Source: Chloroflexota bacterium
Lineage (GTDB): Bacteria; Chloroflexota; Anaerolineae; Anaerolineales; Anaerolineaceae
Assembly: GCA_021779955.1 (NCBI GenBank)
Contig: JAJXZS010000009.1
Coordinates: 1 to 46,410, forward strand
DNA length: 46,410 nucleotides
Direction of reading: 5' to 3'
The notes under the pieces were generated by a model. It was given only the letters and a program-made list of their open reading frames with translations. It ran no database searches and was not told where the DNA came from. A program made the translations under genes and the position numbers. Shown in pieces: positions 17,467-25,155 of the stretch. Each line of letters begins with the position of its first letter. Positions within the stretch are counted from its first letter, which is position 1.

Positions 17467-18714
17467 ATGGAAAATCAGACCAAGTCAATCGACCGAACAG
17501 GAAATCTGGTGTCGATCCTCGTATTCGCGGGTATCGTCAGCGTGATCCTTGTGATTGCACTGCTCAATGCACCCACCATGGGCGGCCCAAGAGTGATGGC
17601 CAGCATCGACACCTATCTGAGCGAAGTAAAACAAACAGCCATACCCTATATGATCTTCGCGGGCGCCCTGGGAGTATTTGTGGCCTTCTTCGCGGTTCGT
17701 GAACTACGCAAAGTTTGGCCCAACCGCAAGCACCGCTCCGATTTCATCACAGGATACGCCTTCATTGCCCCCTATTTGCTTGTGGTCCTCACCTTCATGA
17801 TCGGAGTGATCCTTTTCGCGTTTTACATCTCCTTCACCAACTACGACATCTTTACCCGCCCGGTTTGGGTGGGGTTAAAGAACTATGCCAAAGCTTTCAT
17901 GGGATTTGTCGACCCCACGCAGCGCGATTTTCTGCAATCGCTTTACAACGTATTGTGGTACACGCTCATCGTTGTGCCCACACAAACCTTCCTGGCCATC
18001 TTGATGGCAGTCCTCTTGAATACTCCCGTGCGCATGAAGCAATTCTTCCGCACGATATTTTATACGCCAAGCGTCACGTCGTCCGTTGTCATCACCCTGA
18101 TCTTCGTCTGGTTCTATCTCAAGGCGGGTTATGTCAACTACCTTGTGGAATCGGTTTTGGGTTGGATTGGGGTCAGCTTCTCCGGCATCAACTGGCTCGG
18201 TGATCCGCGCGGGCTCATCCAATTGATCGTCCAGGCGTTTGGCGGCACGATCCCTTCGGCACAGTGGTACTTCCGCGGTCCAAGCATCGCCTGGATGGCG
18301 ATCATGTTCCAGAACATCTACACCACCGTGCCGACCTTCATGTTGATGTTCCTGGCCGCCTTGCAGGATATCAGCCCGAGCTTATACGAAGCCGCCTCCA
18401 TCGATGGCGCCAACAGATTTCAAATGTTCCGCAAGATCACACTCCCCATGCTCAGGCCGATCCTCTTGCTGGTAGTGGTTCTGGGCACGATTGGCACCTT
18501 CCAGGTTTTCGATCAGGTGTACCTTGCCACCCAGGGGGGGCCTTTGGGTACTTCGCTTACCCCTGTGTACCTGATCTTTACCGAGGCGCTTGGTATCAAC
18601 GGGCCCATCACCATGGGATTTGCATCCGCCCTTGCCTTCATCCTCGCTGTGATCATCTTCGCGTTCACATTCGTTCAGCGCCGCTTCCTCGAACGCGGCA
18701 CAGAACAGTACTAG
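17467..18714 (+). CDS. Sugar ABC transporter permease (MalF-like, N-terminally extended)
   Basis: A 415-residue permease. Its core begins near residue 90 (FITGYAFIAPYLLVVLTFMIGV) with six hydrophobic segments and the ATPase-docking EAA loop EAASIDGANRFQMFRKITLP. About 85 residues precede it, with two more hydrophobic segments (residues about 13-33 and 57-78), giving an eight-segment layout like E. coli MalF and unlike most CUT1 permeases of about 300 residues. GAGG lies before ATG 17467. It pairs with the next permease, eleven bases downstream. No ATP-binding subunit gene is present in the locus. Confidence 0.9.
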   Translation: MENQTKSIDRTGNLVSILVFAGIVSVILVIALLNAPTMGGPRVMASIDTYLSEVKQTAIPYMIFAGALGVFVAFFAVRELRKVWPNRKHRSDFITGYAFIAPYLLVVLTFMIGVILFAFYISFTNYDIFTRPVWVGLKNYAKAFMGFVDPTQRDFLQSLYNVLWYTLIVVPTQTFLAILMAVLLNTPVRMKQFFRTIFYTPSVTSSVVITLIFVWFYLKAGYVNYLVESVLGWIGVSFSGINWLGDPRGLIQLIVQAFGGTIPSAQWYFRGPSIAWMAIMFQNIYTTVPTFMLMFLAALQDISPSLYEAASIDGANRFQMFRKITLPMLRPILLLVVVLGTIGTFQVFDQVYLATQGGPLGTSLTPVYLIFTEALGINGPITMGFASALAFILAVIIFAFTFVQRRFLERGTEQY

Positions 18715-18724
18715 GAGGGTCGAC

Positions 18725-19621
18725 ATGGAAATCGCAGATCAAAAGCCGGCAACCGCGACTCAAGCTTTCGTCGTCTCGCAGAGATTTATCAATTCATTTA
18801 AAGCGTCGTTACGCTATCTGCTGCTGATCGCCATTGGCATCATCATGTTCACCCCCTTCATTCTGGCGATGATCGGCACGTTCAAGACCGACCTCGAGAT
18901 CACGGCCTTTCCGCCCAAGTTCTTTCCCGAAGTCTGGCACTGGGAAAACTGGTCGAGAGTTTGGAACACGGACATCGGCCAGGGAGGAACCTTTCCGCGC
19001 TGGCTCTTCAATACCACCTTCCTGTCCGTTACCATTTCGGTTTTGCAGGTTATCTTCTGCTCCATGGCGGCTTATTCCTTTGCCCGGCTGAAATACGCAG
19101 GCAGAGACCTTGTCTTCAACTTCATGCTGGCGTCGATGATGATCCCTGGCGCTGTCACCTTGATCCCCGCGTATGTATTGATGACCAAACTGCATTTAAT
19201 CAATACCTATGCCTCATTGATCTTCCCCAACCTGGTTGCGGCGGGCAGCATTTTCACGCTCACCCAGTTCTTCAAGACCATTCCCAAGGATCTTGAAGAG
19301 GCGGCTTTCATGGATGGCGCAACGCACCTGCAAATCTTCCGCACGGTCATCATCCCACTTGCCAGGCCCGCCCTGCTGACCGTCCTCATCCTGCAATTCC
19401 AGTCCATCTGGAATGCCTTCCTGCAGCCCCTCCTCTACCTGAATTCCCCCGATCATTACGTCCTCAACGTGGCATTGAGCATCTTCCAGCAGCAGTATAA
19501 AGCCCAGTGGAACCTGACCCTGGTTGGCGCGATGTTCAATGCCATTCCGGTGATGATCCTCTTCTTTATCTTCAGCAGGTATTATATCGAAGGCGTGGCT
19601 TACACCGGCATCAAGGGGTGA
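18725..19621 (+). CDS. Sugar ABC transporter permease (MalG-like)
   Basis: A 298-residue permease of the MalG/CUT1 type with about six hydrophobic segments. The conserved periplasmic loop FKTDLEITAFPPKFFPEVWHWENW follows the first segment, and the cytoplasmic EAA loop is EAAFMDGATHLQIFRTVIIPLARPAL. An AGGAGG ribosome binding site at the end of the upstream gene precedes ATG 18725. It forms the second half of the channel with the upstream permease. The next gene starts about 210 bases later, after a stretch without a convincing terminator. Confidence 0.92.
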   Translation: MEIADQKPATATQAFVVSQRFINSFKASLRYLLLIAIGIIMFTPFILAMIGTFKTDLEITAFPPKFFPEVWHWENWSRVWNTDIGQGGTFPRWLFNTTFLSVTISVLQVIFCSMAAYSFARLKYAGRDLVFNFMLASMMIPGAVTLIPAYVLMTKLHLINTYASLIFPNLVAAGSIFTLTQFFKTIPKDLEEAAFMDGATHLQIFRTVIIPLARPALLTVLILQFQSIWNAFLQPLLYLNSPDHYVLNVALSIFQQQYKAQWNLTLVGAMFNAIPVMILFFIFSRYYIEGVAYTGIKG

Positions 19622-19832
19622 CCGACTCCGCCCGGGCTGCCAGGAGCACAATGGAGCCTGCAACTCTTCCATCGAGCAAGCGCTCCAGGATCTCGGGCGG
19701 ATGCATGGGGAAGACTCAAGAGCAAGCTGAGCAAAGCGAACGCCTTTTGGTGAATGAACCAAATCATTCAAATTGGGTAAAATAAGATTGATTAAGGGTG
19801 ATTGTATTTATCTTTAGCATCTGGAGATGTCT

Positions 19833-20753
19833 ATGTTCTTGAAACGCCACGATTCGAATCCGATCCTCCTGCCCGATCCCACCTCGGATTGGGAAACGTA
19901 CAACGTCTTCAACCCGGCTGTGATCCGTCATAACGGGCTGTTTCACATGCTTTACCGCGCCCAGGGATTGGATTGGGTCAGCCGGATCGGATACGCGGTC
20001 AGCGTTGACGGTATCCATTGGAATCGTTTGCGCCGCCCGGTTTTCGAACCTCACGACGGCAGCGATTCGCGCGGCATCGAAGACCCGCGCATCACCGAGA
20101 TAGACGGCGATTTCATCATGGCGTACACCGCATACGGCAGCGAATACCAGGGGTCCGGCAAACCGACCCACGAGGGCGGGGGCATCCTGCCCATGTTTGC
20201 ACGCAGCAAGAATCTGATCGAATGGGAGCGCATCGGGCCGCTGGCGATCGGGGAAGACAACAAGGATCATCTCCTCTTTCCACGCAAAATCCGCGGACAG
20301 TATGCAGCTCTTCACCGGCGCACACCAAATATCTGGCTGGCGGAATCTGACGATCTCAAGAATTGGCCTGAGGCTTCCATGCGTCCCGTTTTTGGTCCCC
20401 GCCCGGAAAACGGCTGGGATTCGAAAACGGTTGGAGCATCGGGCGTTCCCATCGAAACCGAGTACGGCTGGCTGATGATCTATCACGCTTACGATTCGAC
20501 TCACACCTACCGGCTTGGCGCCTGCCTGCTCGATCTCGATGATCCGGCAAAGGTGATCCACCGCCCCAATCGCTTCATCTTCGAACCGAAGGAGATCTGG
20601 GAATTGCGCGGCGATGTACCCAATGTCGTTTTCTCCTGCGCCAATGTGGTCGTCGGAGACGAGGTCTACTTGTATTACGGCGGCGCCGATCACGTTGTCG
20701 CCCTGGCTACCCTCCCGCTGGCAGAACTGCTCGACTTTGCCCGGCACGGCTAA
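19833..20753 (+). CDS. GH130 family glycoside phosphorylase (probable beta-mannoside phosphorylase)
   Basis: A 306-residue five-bladed beta-propeller enzyme of glycoside hydrolase family 130. Known members phosphorolyse beta-mannosides to alpha-mannose-1-phosphate. Seen: [24 protein letters not shown]-type blade [13 protein letters not shown], the catalytic GIEDPR with Asp84, and the [20 protein letters not shown] stretch that carries phosphate-binding residues in phosphorylase members. No signal peptide is seen, so it acts in the cytoplasm on imported sugar. I use ATG 19833 because GGAG ends six bases before it; the ATG at 19827 touches that GGAG. The exact linkage is not readable. It lies between the transporter and the GH65 gene. 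Confidence 0.87.
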   Translation: MFLKRHDSNPILLPDPTSDWETYNVFNPAVIRHNGLFHMLYRAQGLDWVSRIGYAVSVDGIHWNRLRRPVFEPHDGSDSRGIEDPRITEIDGDFIMAYTAYGSEYQGSGKPTHEGGGILPMFARSKNLIEWERIGPLAIGEDNKDHLLFPRKIRGQYAALHRRTPNIWLAESDDLKNWPEASMRPVFGPRPENGWDSKTVGASGVPIETEYGWLMIYHAYDSTHTYRLGACLLDLDDPAKVIHRPNRFIFEPKEIWELRGDVPNVVFSCANVVVGDEVYLYYGGADHVVALATLPLAELLDFARHG

Positions 20754-20796
20754 GACGACACCAACTGAATTACACAGACTCGATAGAGGCGATTTT

Positions 20797-22980
20797 ATGG
20801 TTGATCTTTGGACGATTTCGGAAGCTTCATTCGAACCCAGGAGATTGCGCCACAACGAGACGGTTTTCACCGTTGGAAACGGATACCTTGGCACTCGCGG
20901 GGCTTTCGAGGAAGCCTACCCCGGCGACCAGCGGACGACTTTCGTCCACGGCGTTTTTGACAACTTACCGATATTCTTTTCGGAACTGGTCAACTTTCCT
21001 GATTGGCTCGAACTGGAGATCATTCTTGCGGGCGAGCACTTCGACCTGGCCGAAGGAAAATTGCTGTCTTTCGAAAGGCATCTCGATCTGCGCAACGGAC
21101 TGCTCACGCGCACGCTGCGCTGGCGAAGCCCTGCCGGCCGCACAACCCGCATGGAGTTTCGCCGATTCGCAAGCCTGGCCGATGTGCATGCAGCCTGTTT
21201 GCAGGCAACGCTTACACCCGAGGATTATTCGGGAAAGATCGAATTTCGAAGCGGATTGGACGGCGGTACGGACAATTTGAGTTTCAAGCACTGGGATTGG
21301 CTTGGGCAGGGTACAGAGGATCAGACCTGCTGGCTGCACCTGCGCACTCACTCGAGCCAGATCGAAGCAGCCATGGCAGTCCGACTTCAGGTTGAAAGCG
21401 GGGCCGCTGTGGCCACCGAAAACTGGGATGTTCACGCCCACCCGACCCTCGCCTGTTCCACAGACGCCGAACCTGGGCAGACCGTGCGCCTGGAGAAGAT
21501 AGTGTCGATATTTACAGGCAGAGATACGCAAGATCCGTTGAGCGCGGCGAGGAAGAAACTGGCATCCCTGACCGGCCGCAATTGGGATGCGCTGTGGCGC
21601 GAGCATGCCAAGGCCTGGAAAGAGGAGTGGCGGCGCTGCGACGTGGTCATCGAAGGCGATGACGAAGCCCAGCTTGCCATCCGTTTCAACATCTACCATC
21701 TGCTTATTGCCGGGCCCAGGTACGACGAGCACGTGAACATCGGCGCCAAAACTCTCAGCGGCTACGGGTATCGGGGCCACGCCTTCTGGGATACCGAAAT
21801 CTTCATGCTGCCTTTCTTCACATTCACCCGACCAGAAATCGCGCGCAACCTGCTCTCTTACCGCTATCACAACCTGCCCGGCGCGCGCGAAAAAGCTGCC
21901 GAAAACGGGTTCAAGGGCGCCCAATATCCCTGGGAGAGCGCAGGGGACGGGCGCGAAGTGACACCTACCTGGGTGCCCAACCCGAACGACAGGACGCGCA
22001 TGATCCGCATCTGGACTGGCGACATCGAGATCCATATTTCGGCCGATATCGCCTTTGCGGCATGGCAGTACTGGACGGCTTCGCATGACGAGGAGTTCCT
22101 GGTCGAACGCGGCGCAGAAATCATCCTCGAGACGGCGCGTTTTTGGGCGAGCCGGGCTGAATGGAATCAAAAACGCGGAGATTACGAGTTCAAAGATGTG
22201 ATCGGGCCGGACGAATATCACGACCACGTGGATAACAATGCCTATACGAATTTGATGGCACGCTGGCACCTCCGCCTGGCGCGCTCCATTGTGGATTGGT
22301 TGAAAGAACATCATCCGGCGAAAGCCGCCCGTCTCTTCGAGAAAATCGACCTGAAAGAGGACAATCTTGAACGCTGGCAGCAGATCGCGGATCATATCTA
22401 CCGCCCGGTAAACCCGAAAACCGGACTGATCGAGCAATTCGAAGGCTATTTCAAGCGCAAAGATGTCAGCCTGGAGTCCCTTGAACCGCGCAACGAATCC
22501 GCGCAGAGTCTCTTTGGCATCGATGGCGCAAACGAAGTCCAGATCATCAAGCAGCCGGACGTGGCCATGCTGATGTACCTCCTCCCCGGTGAACTCGAAC
22601 CCGCGTATGCCAAAGTCAATTACGATTACTACACCGAGCGCACCGACCTGACATTTGGTTCGTCGCTTGGCCCTTCCATTCAGGCGATCATGGCCACCCG
22701 CCTGGGCACGCCCGGCCAGGCATACGAAAATTTCATTCGCGCTGCCCGAGCCGACCTGGAAGACGTGCGCGGCAACGCCGGAGACGGCATCCACGGCGCA
22801 TCGGCAGGCGGCTTGTGGCAGGCGGTTGTCTTCGGTTTCGGCGGGTTGCAGATCAGCGATGAAGGCTGGACGCTCACGCCCAAACTTCCTGCCCATTGGA
22901 AACGCCTGGCGTTCAAATTCGTTTGGCGCGGCGAGGAAGTCAAAGTAGATCTCAAGGGCGAGGACGGCGCAGGCCATTGA
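20797..22980 (+). CDS. GH65 family disaccharide phosphorylase
   Basis: A 727-residue enzyme of glycoside hydrolase family 65, an inverting family that phosphorolyses alpha-glucosides (maltose, trehalose, kojibiose, nigerose and others) to beta-glucose-1-phosphate. The N-terminal beta-sandwich begins NETVFTVGNGYLGTRG. The (alpha/alpha)6 barrel has GYGYRGHAFWDTEIFMLPFF, YPWESAGDG and the catalytic acid Glu473 in VIGPDEYHDHVDNNAYTN. The C-terminus keeps the QAVVFGFGGLQ region. The frame opens upstream inside GH130, but ATG 20797 with AGAGG seven bases before it gives the normal N-terminus. The substrate is not decidable by eye. No beta-phosphoglucomutase gene is in the window. Confidence 0.9.
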   Translation: MVDLWTISEASFEPRRLRHNETVFTVGNGYLGTRGAFEEAYPGDQRTTFVHGVFDNLPIFFSELVNFPDWLELEIILAGEHFDLAEGKLLSFERHLDLRNGLLTRTLRWRSPAGRTTRMEFRRFASLADVHAACLQATLTPEDYSGKIEFRSGLDGGTDNLSFKHWDWLGQGTEDQTCWLHLRTHSSQIEAAMAVRLQVESGAAVATENWDVHAHPTLACSTDAEPGQTVRLEKIVSIFTGRDTQDPLSAARKKLASLTGRNWDALWREHAKAWKEEWRRCDVVIEGDDEAQLAIRFNIYHLLIAGPRYDEHVNIGAKTLSGYGYRGHAFWDTEIFMLPFFTFTRPEIARNLLSYRYHNLPGAREKAAENGFKGAQYPWESAGDGREVTPTWVPNPNDRTRMIRIWTGDIEIHISADIAFAAWQYWTASHDEEFLVERGAEIILETARFWASRAEWNQKRGDYEFKDVIGPDEYHDHVDNNAYTNLMARWHLRLARSIVDWLKEHHPAKAARLFEKIDLKEDNLERWQQIADHIYRPVNPKTGLIEQFEGYFKRKDVSLESLEPRNESAQSLFGIDGANEVQIIKQPDVAMLMYLLPGELEPAYAKVNYDYYTERTDLTFGSSLGPSIQAIMATRLGTPGQAYENFIRAARADLEDVRGNAGDGIHGASAGGLWQAVVFGFGGLQISDEGWTLTPKLPAHWKRLAFKFVWRGEEVKVDLKGEDGAGH

Positions 22981-23042
22981 TCGCCGCAGATCAAAGCCTT
23001 AAGGCCCGGGGTCAATCCCAGGCGCAGCATCTGACATAAGAA

Positions 23043-23078
23043 GGTCCCGGCTCGATGATTGAGCCGGGATCTTCTTTT
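23043..23078 (+). terminator. Terminator between converging GH65 and exporter genes
   Basis: A stem of about eleven pairs (GGTCCCGGCTC at 23043-23053 with GAGCCGGGATC at 23061-23071, loop GATGATT) is followed by TTCTTTTC on the plus strand. On the minus strand the same stem is followed by TTCTTATG, so it may work for both converging operons. Confidence 0.8.
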
Positions 23079-24998
23079 CTATCGGTCCGCTTTGTGAAAT
23101 TGTGTTTTATAGAGTGTGGCGTACAATCCGCCTTTTTCGAGCAGGTCTGCATGAGTGCCGCGTTCGACGATCCTTCCCCGATCGAGAATGAGAATCAGAT
23201 CAGCCGCGAGAATGGTGCTCAGCCTGTGGGCAATGACGATGCTGGTGCGCTGCGACATCACCTTTGAAAGCGCGTCCTGGATGAGCGCTTCGGACTCGCT
23301 GTCGAGACTGCTTGTAGCTTCATCGAGTACGAGGATACGCGGGTCCTTGAGGATCACTCTTGCCAGCGCCAGGCGCTGCTTTTCGCCGCCGCTCAAGCGA
23401 TACCCGCGCTCGCCAACGATCGTGTTGTAGCCGTCGGGTAAAGCTTGAATAAAGTCGTGAATGTTGGCGATCTTGCATGCCTGCTCGAGTTCCTGCTGCG
23501 TAGCGTTCAGGCGCGCATATTGAAGGTTGGTGCGAATGGTATCGTGAAACAGATATGTCTCCTGCGTCACCATGCCAATCTGCGCCGAGAGCGACTCGAG
23601 GGTCAGATTGCGCAGGTCATGCCCATCGATACGTATGCTGCCCGAGTTCGGGTCGTAGAGCCTGGGGATAAGGTAGGTGAGGGTCGTTTTGCCCGCACCG
23701 CTCGGCCCAACCAGCGCCACAAGCTGACCGGGTAACGCGCGGAAACTGATACCCTCGAGCGCGACGCTGCGCGCCTGGCTGCGCGATACCGCCTCGTCAT
23801 CTTCATTCGCGGGCTGGCTGCCCGAAAGGACAGTAGTCACATTGTCCATACTGCCGTAGCGATGCACGTCGCTGAGCAGTCTCTCATCGCCCCGCTCGTA
23901 ATTGAACGAGACATCATCGAAGACGATTTCGCCCCTGGACTCTTGAAGACAATGGGCATCCTCTTTTTCACAGATGTCCGCAGGCAGGTCGATCACTTCG
24001 AATACCCGCTCGAAGCTGACCATCGAAGTAGCGAATTCCACCGGCGCATTGGCCAATCCCTGCAAGGCTCCATAAATCTGACCCAAATAGGCTCCAAAGG
24101 CAACGATCGTACCGATGGTGAATGCGCCTTCGATGACATAATATCCGCCCAACCCGTAGACGAGCGCCGTCCCTGCAGCGCTGATCAGGCCGATGATTGC
24201 GAAGAAGATGGAGCCCGTAAACGCTCTTTGAACGCCCATGTCGCGCACTTCGGTAGCGCGTTCGCCGAATCGCGAAACCTCCAAATTGCTTCGCCCGAAC
24301 AACTTGATCAACAGAATGCCGCCGATGTTGAGCGTCTCATTCATCATGGCGTTCATCCTGGCATTGGCTTCCATCTGCTTTCTCGCCATGTCGCGAAGAC
24401 GAGTTCCTAGCAACCGCGCAGCAAGAATGAACAGCGGCAGGATCGCCACGCTGATCAATGTGAGCCGCCATTCCAGGGTGAGCATCACGGCCACCAGCGC
24501 TACGGCCTGCACAATTTGCGTCACGATGCCGACAAGTGTGCTGCTAATGGCGGTTTGAGCCCCCACGACATCGTTGTTCAGCCGGCTCATGAGTTCGCCG
24601 ATTTTGGTATTGGTGAAGAAACGCAGCGACATGCGTTGCAAGCTCGAATAGAGCAGCACCCGCAGGTCGTAAATGACACCCTCACCGACCCGCGAATTGA
24701 TCCGCCGCTGGCTGACATTGATCGCGCCATTCACGGCAGGGATGGCCAGGAGCGCCAGAGCCAGCCAGATCAGGCGCCGGATATTGCCTGACGGAATCGT
24801 GTGATCGATCATATCGCGCACGATGAGAGGAGTGAGAAGCATCAGCCCTGTCTGTCCAAGGATGAGCAAGAGCATGACGATGATCAAGCCGCGATACGGT
24901 TTGGCGTATTGCAGCACGCGCTTGAGCAGGTTCCACGAAATTTTTGGGCTTTCATCGGGTGAATTGATCATCCCATGCAAGCCGTAATGCATAGACAT
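23079..24998 (-). CDS. Fused ABC exporter, candidate beta-1,2-glucan exporter (NdvA/ChvA-like)
   Basis: A 639-residue half-transporter with six N-terminal hydrophobic segments and a C-terminal ATPase domain, of the MsbA/NdvA exporter class that works as a homodimer. Walker A is GPSGAGKTT, the signature LSGGEKQRLALAR, and Walker B ILVLDEATSSLDSESE with the switch histidine in IVIAHRLST. The frame extends to 25106, but ATG 24998 is preceded by GAGGA at good spacing. Between VSFNYE and the Walker A strand lies an acidic, low-complexity insertion of about 45 residues, absent from ordinary exporters. It directly follows the cyclic glucan synthase gene on the same strand, as ndvA/chvA pairs with ndvB/chvB functionally in rhizobia, so the glucan is the likely cargo. 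Multidrug or lipid export remains possible. Confidence 0.82.
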   Translation of the reverse strand: MSMHYGLHGMINSPDESPKISWNLLKRVLQYAKPYRGLIIVMLLLILGQTGLMLLTPLIVRDMIDHTIPSGNIRRLIWLALALLAIPAVNGAINVSQRRINSRVGEGVIYDLRVLLYSSLQRMSLRFFTNTKIGELMSRLNNDVVGAQTAISSTLVGIVTQIVQAVALVAVMLTLEWRLTLISVAILPLFILAARLLGTRLRDMARKQMEANARMNAMMNETLNIGGILLIKLFGRSNLEVSRFGERATEVRDMGVQRAFTGSIFFAIIGLISAAGTALVYGLGGYYVIEGAFTIGTIVAFGAYLGQIYGALQGLANAPVEFATSMVSFERVFEVIDLPADICEKEDAHCLQESRGEIVFDDVSFNYERGDERLLSDVHRYGSMDNVTTVLSGSQPANEDDEAVSRSQARSVALEGISFRALPGQLVALVGPSGAGKTTLTYLIPRLYDPNSGSIRIDGHDLRNLTLESLSAQIGMVTQETYLFHDTIRTNLQYARLNATQQELEQACKIANIHDFIQALPDGYNTIVGERGYRLSGGEKQRLALARVILKDPRILVLDEATSSLDSESEALIQDALSKVMSQRTSIVIAHRLSTILAADLILILDRGRIVERGTHADLLEKGGLYATLYKTQFHKADR

Positions 24999-25077
24999 AT
25001 TTGTTTCCTCTTCGATACAGTTGTATCTGCTTGCCTGATTATCATCCTCAACAGCAATATTGGCTATTTCGAAGCCA

Positions 25078-25103
25078 TTCAGCCGCCTAAACACTCGGCT
25101 GAA
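25078..25103 (-). promoter_or_regulatory. Hairpin in the gap between glucan synthase and exporter genes
   Basis: TTCAGCC (25078-25084) pairs with GGCTGAA (25097-25103) around a 12-base loop. It sits in the 157-base gap between the synthase stop and the exporter start. There is no U tract. It may adjust the exporter-to-synthase ratio or be chance. Confidence 0.35.
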
Positions 25104-25155
25104 CACTTGAGGCGAAGAAAAGAATTATCTTGAACTCAGAACTTCAAGGCTTTAC

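Noticed and set aside
19622-19832. Possible small gene or terminator between the second permease and GH130
   Set aside because: Only a weak seven-pair AT-rich inverted repeat (TGAATGA/TCATTCA at 19751-19770) is present; no open frame with a start signal and no convincing promoter were found.
19764-20894. A 376-codon minus-strand frame opposite GH130
   Set aside because: It shadows the GH130 frame and has no start signal or family features.
20965-22977. A 670-codon open frame on the minus strand opposite the GH65 gene
   Set aside because: It mirrors the GH65 coding strand codon for codon, has no ribosome binding site or family motif, and GH65 has a full set of catalytic motifs. Long antisense frames arise from codon bias.
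25005-25106. N-terminal extension of the exporter from 25106
   Set aside because: The start would be a GTG without ribosome binding site, the extra 36 residues are not hydrophobic or conserved-looking, and ATG 24998 has GAGGA at good spacing.
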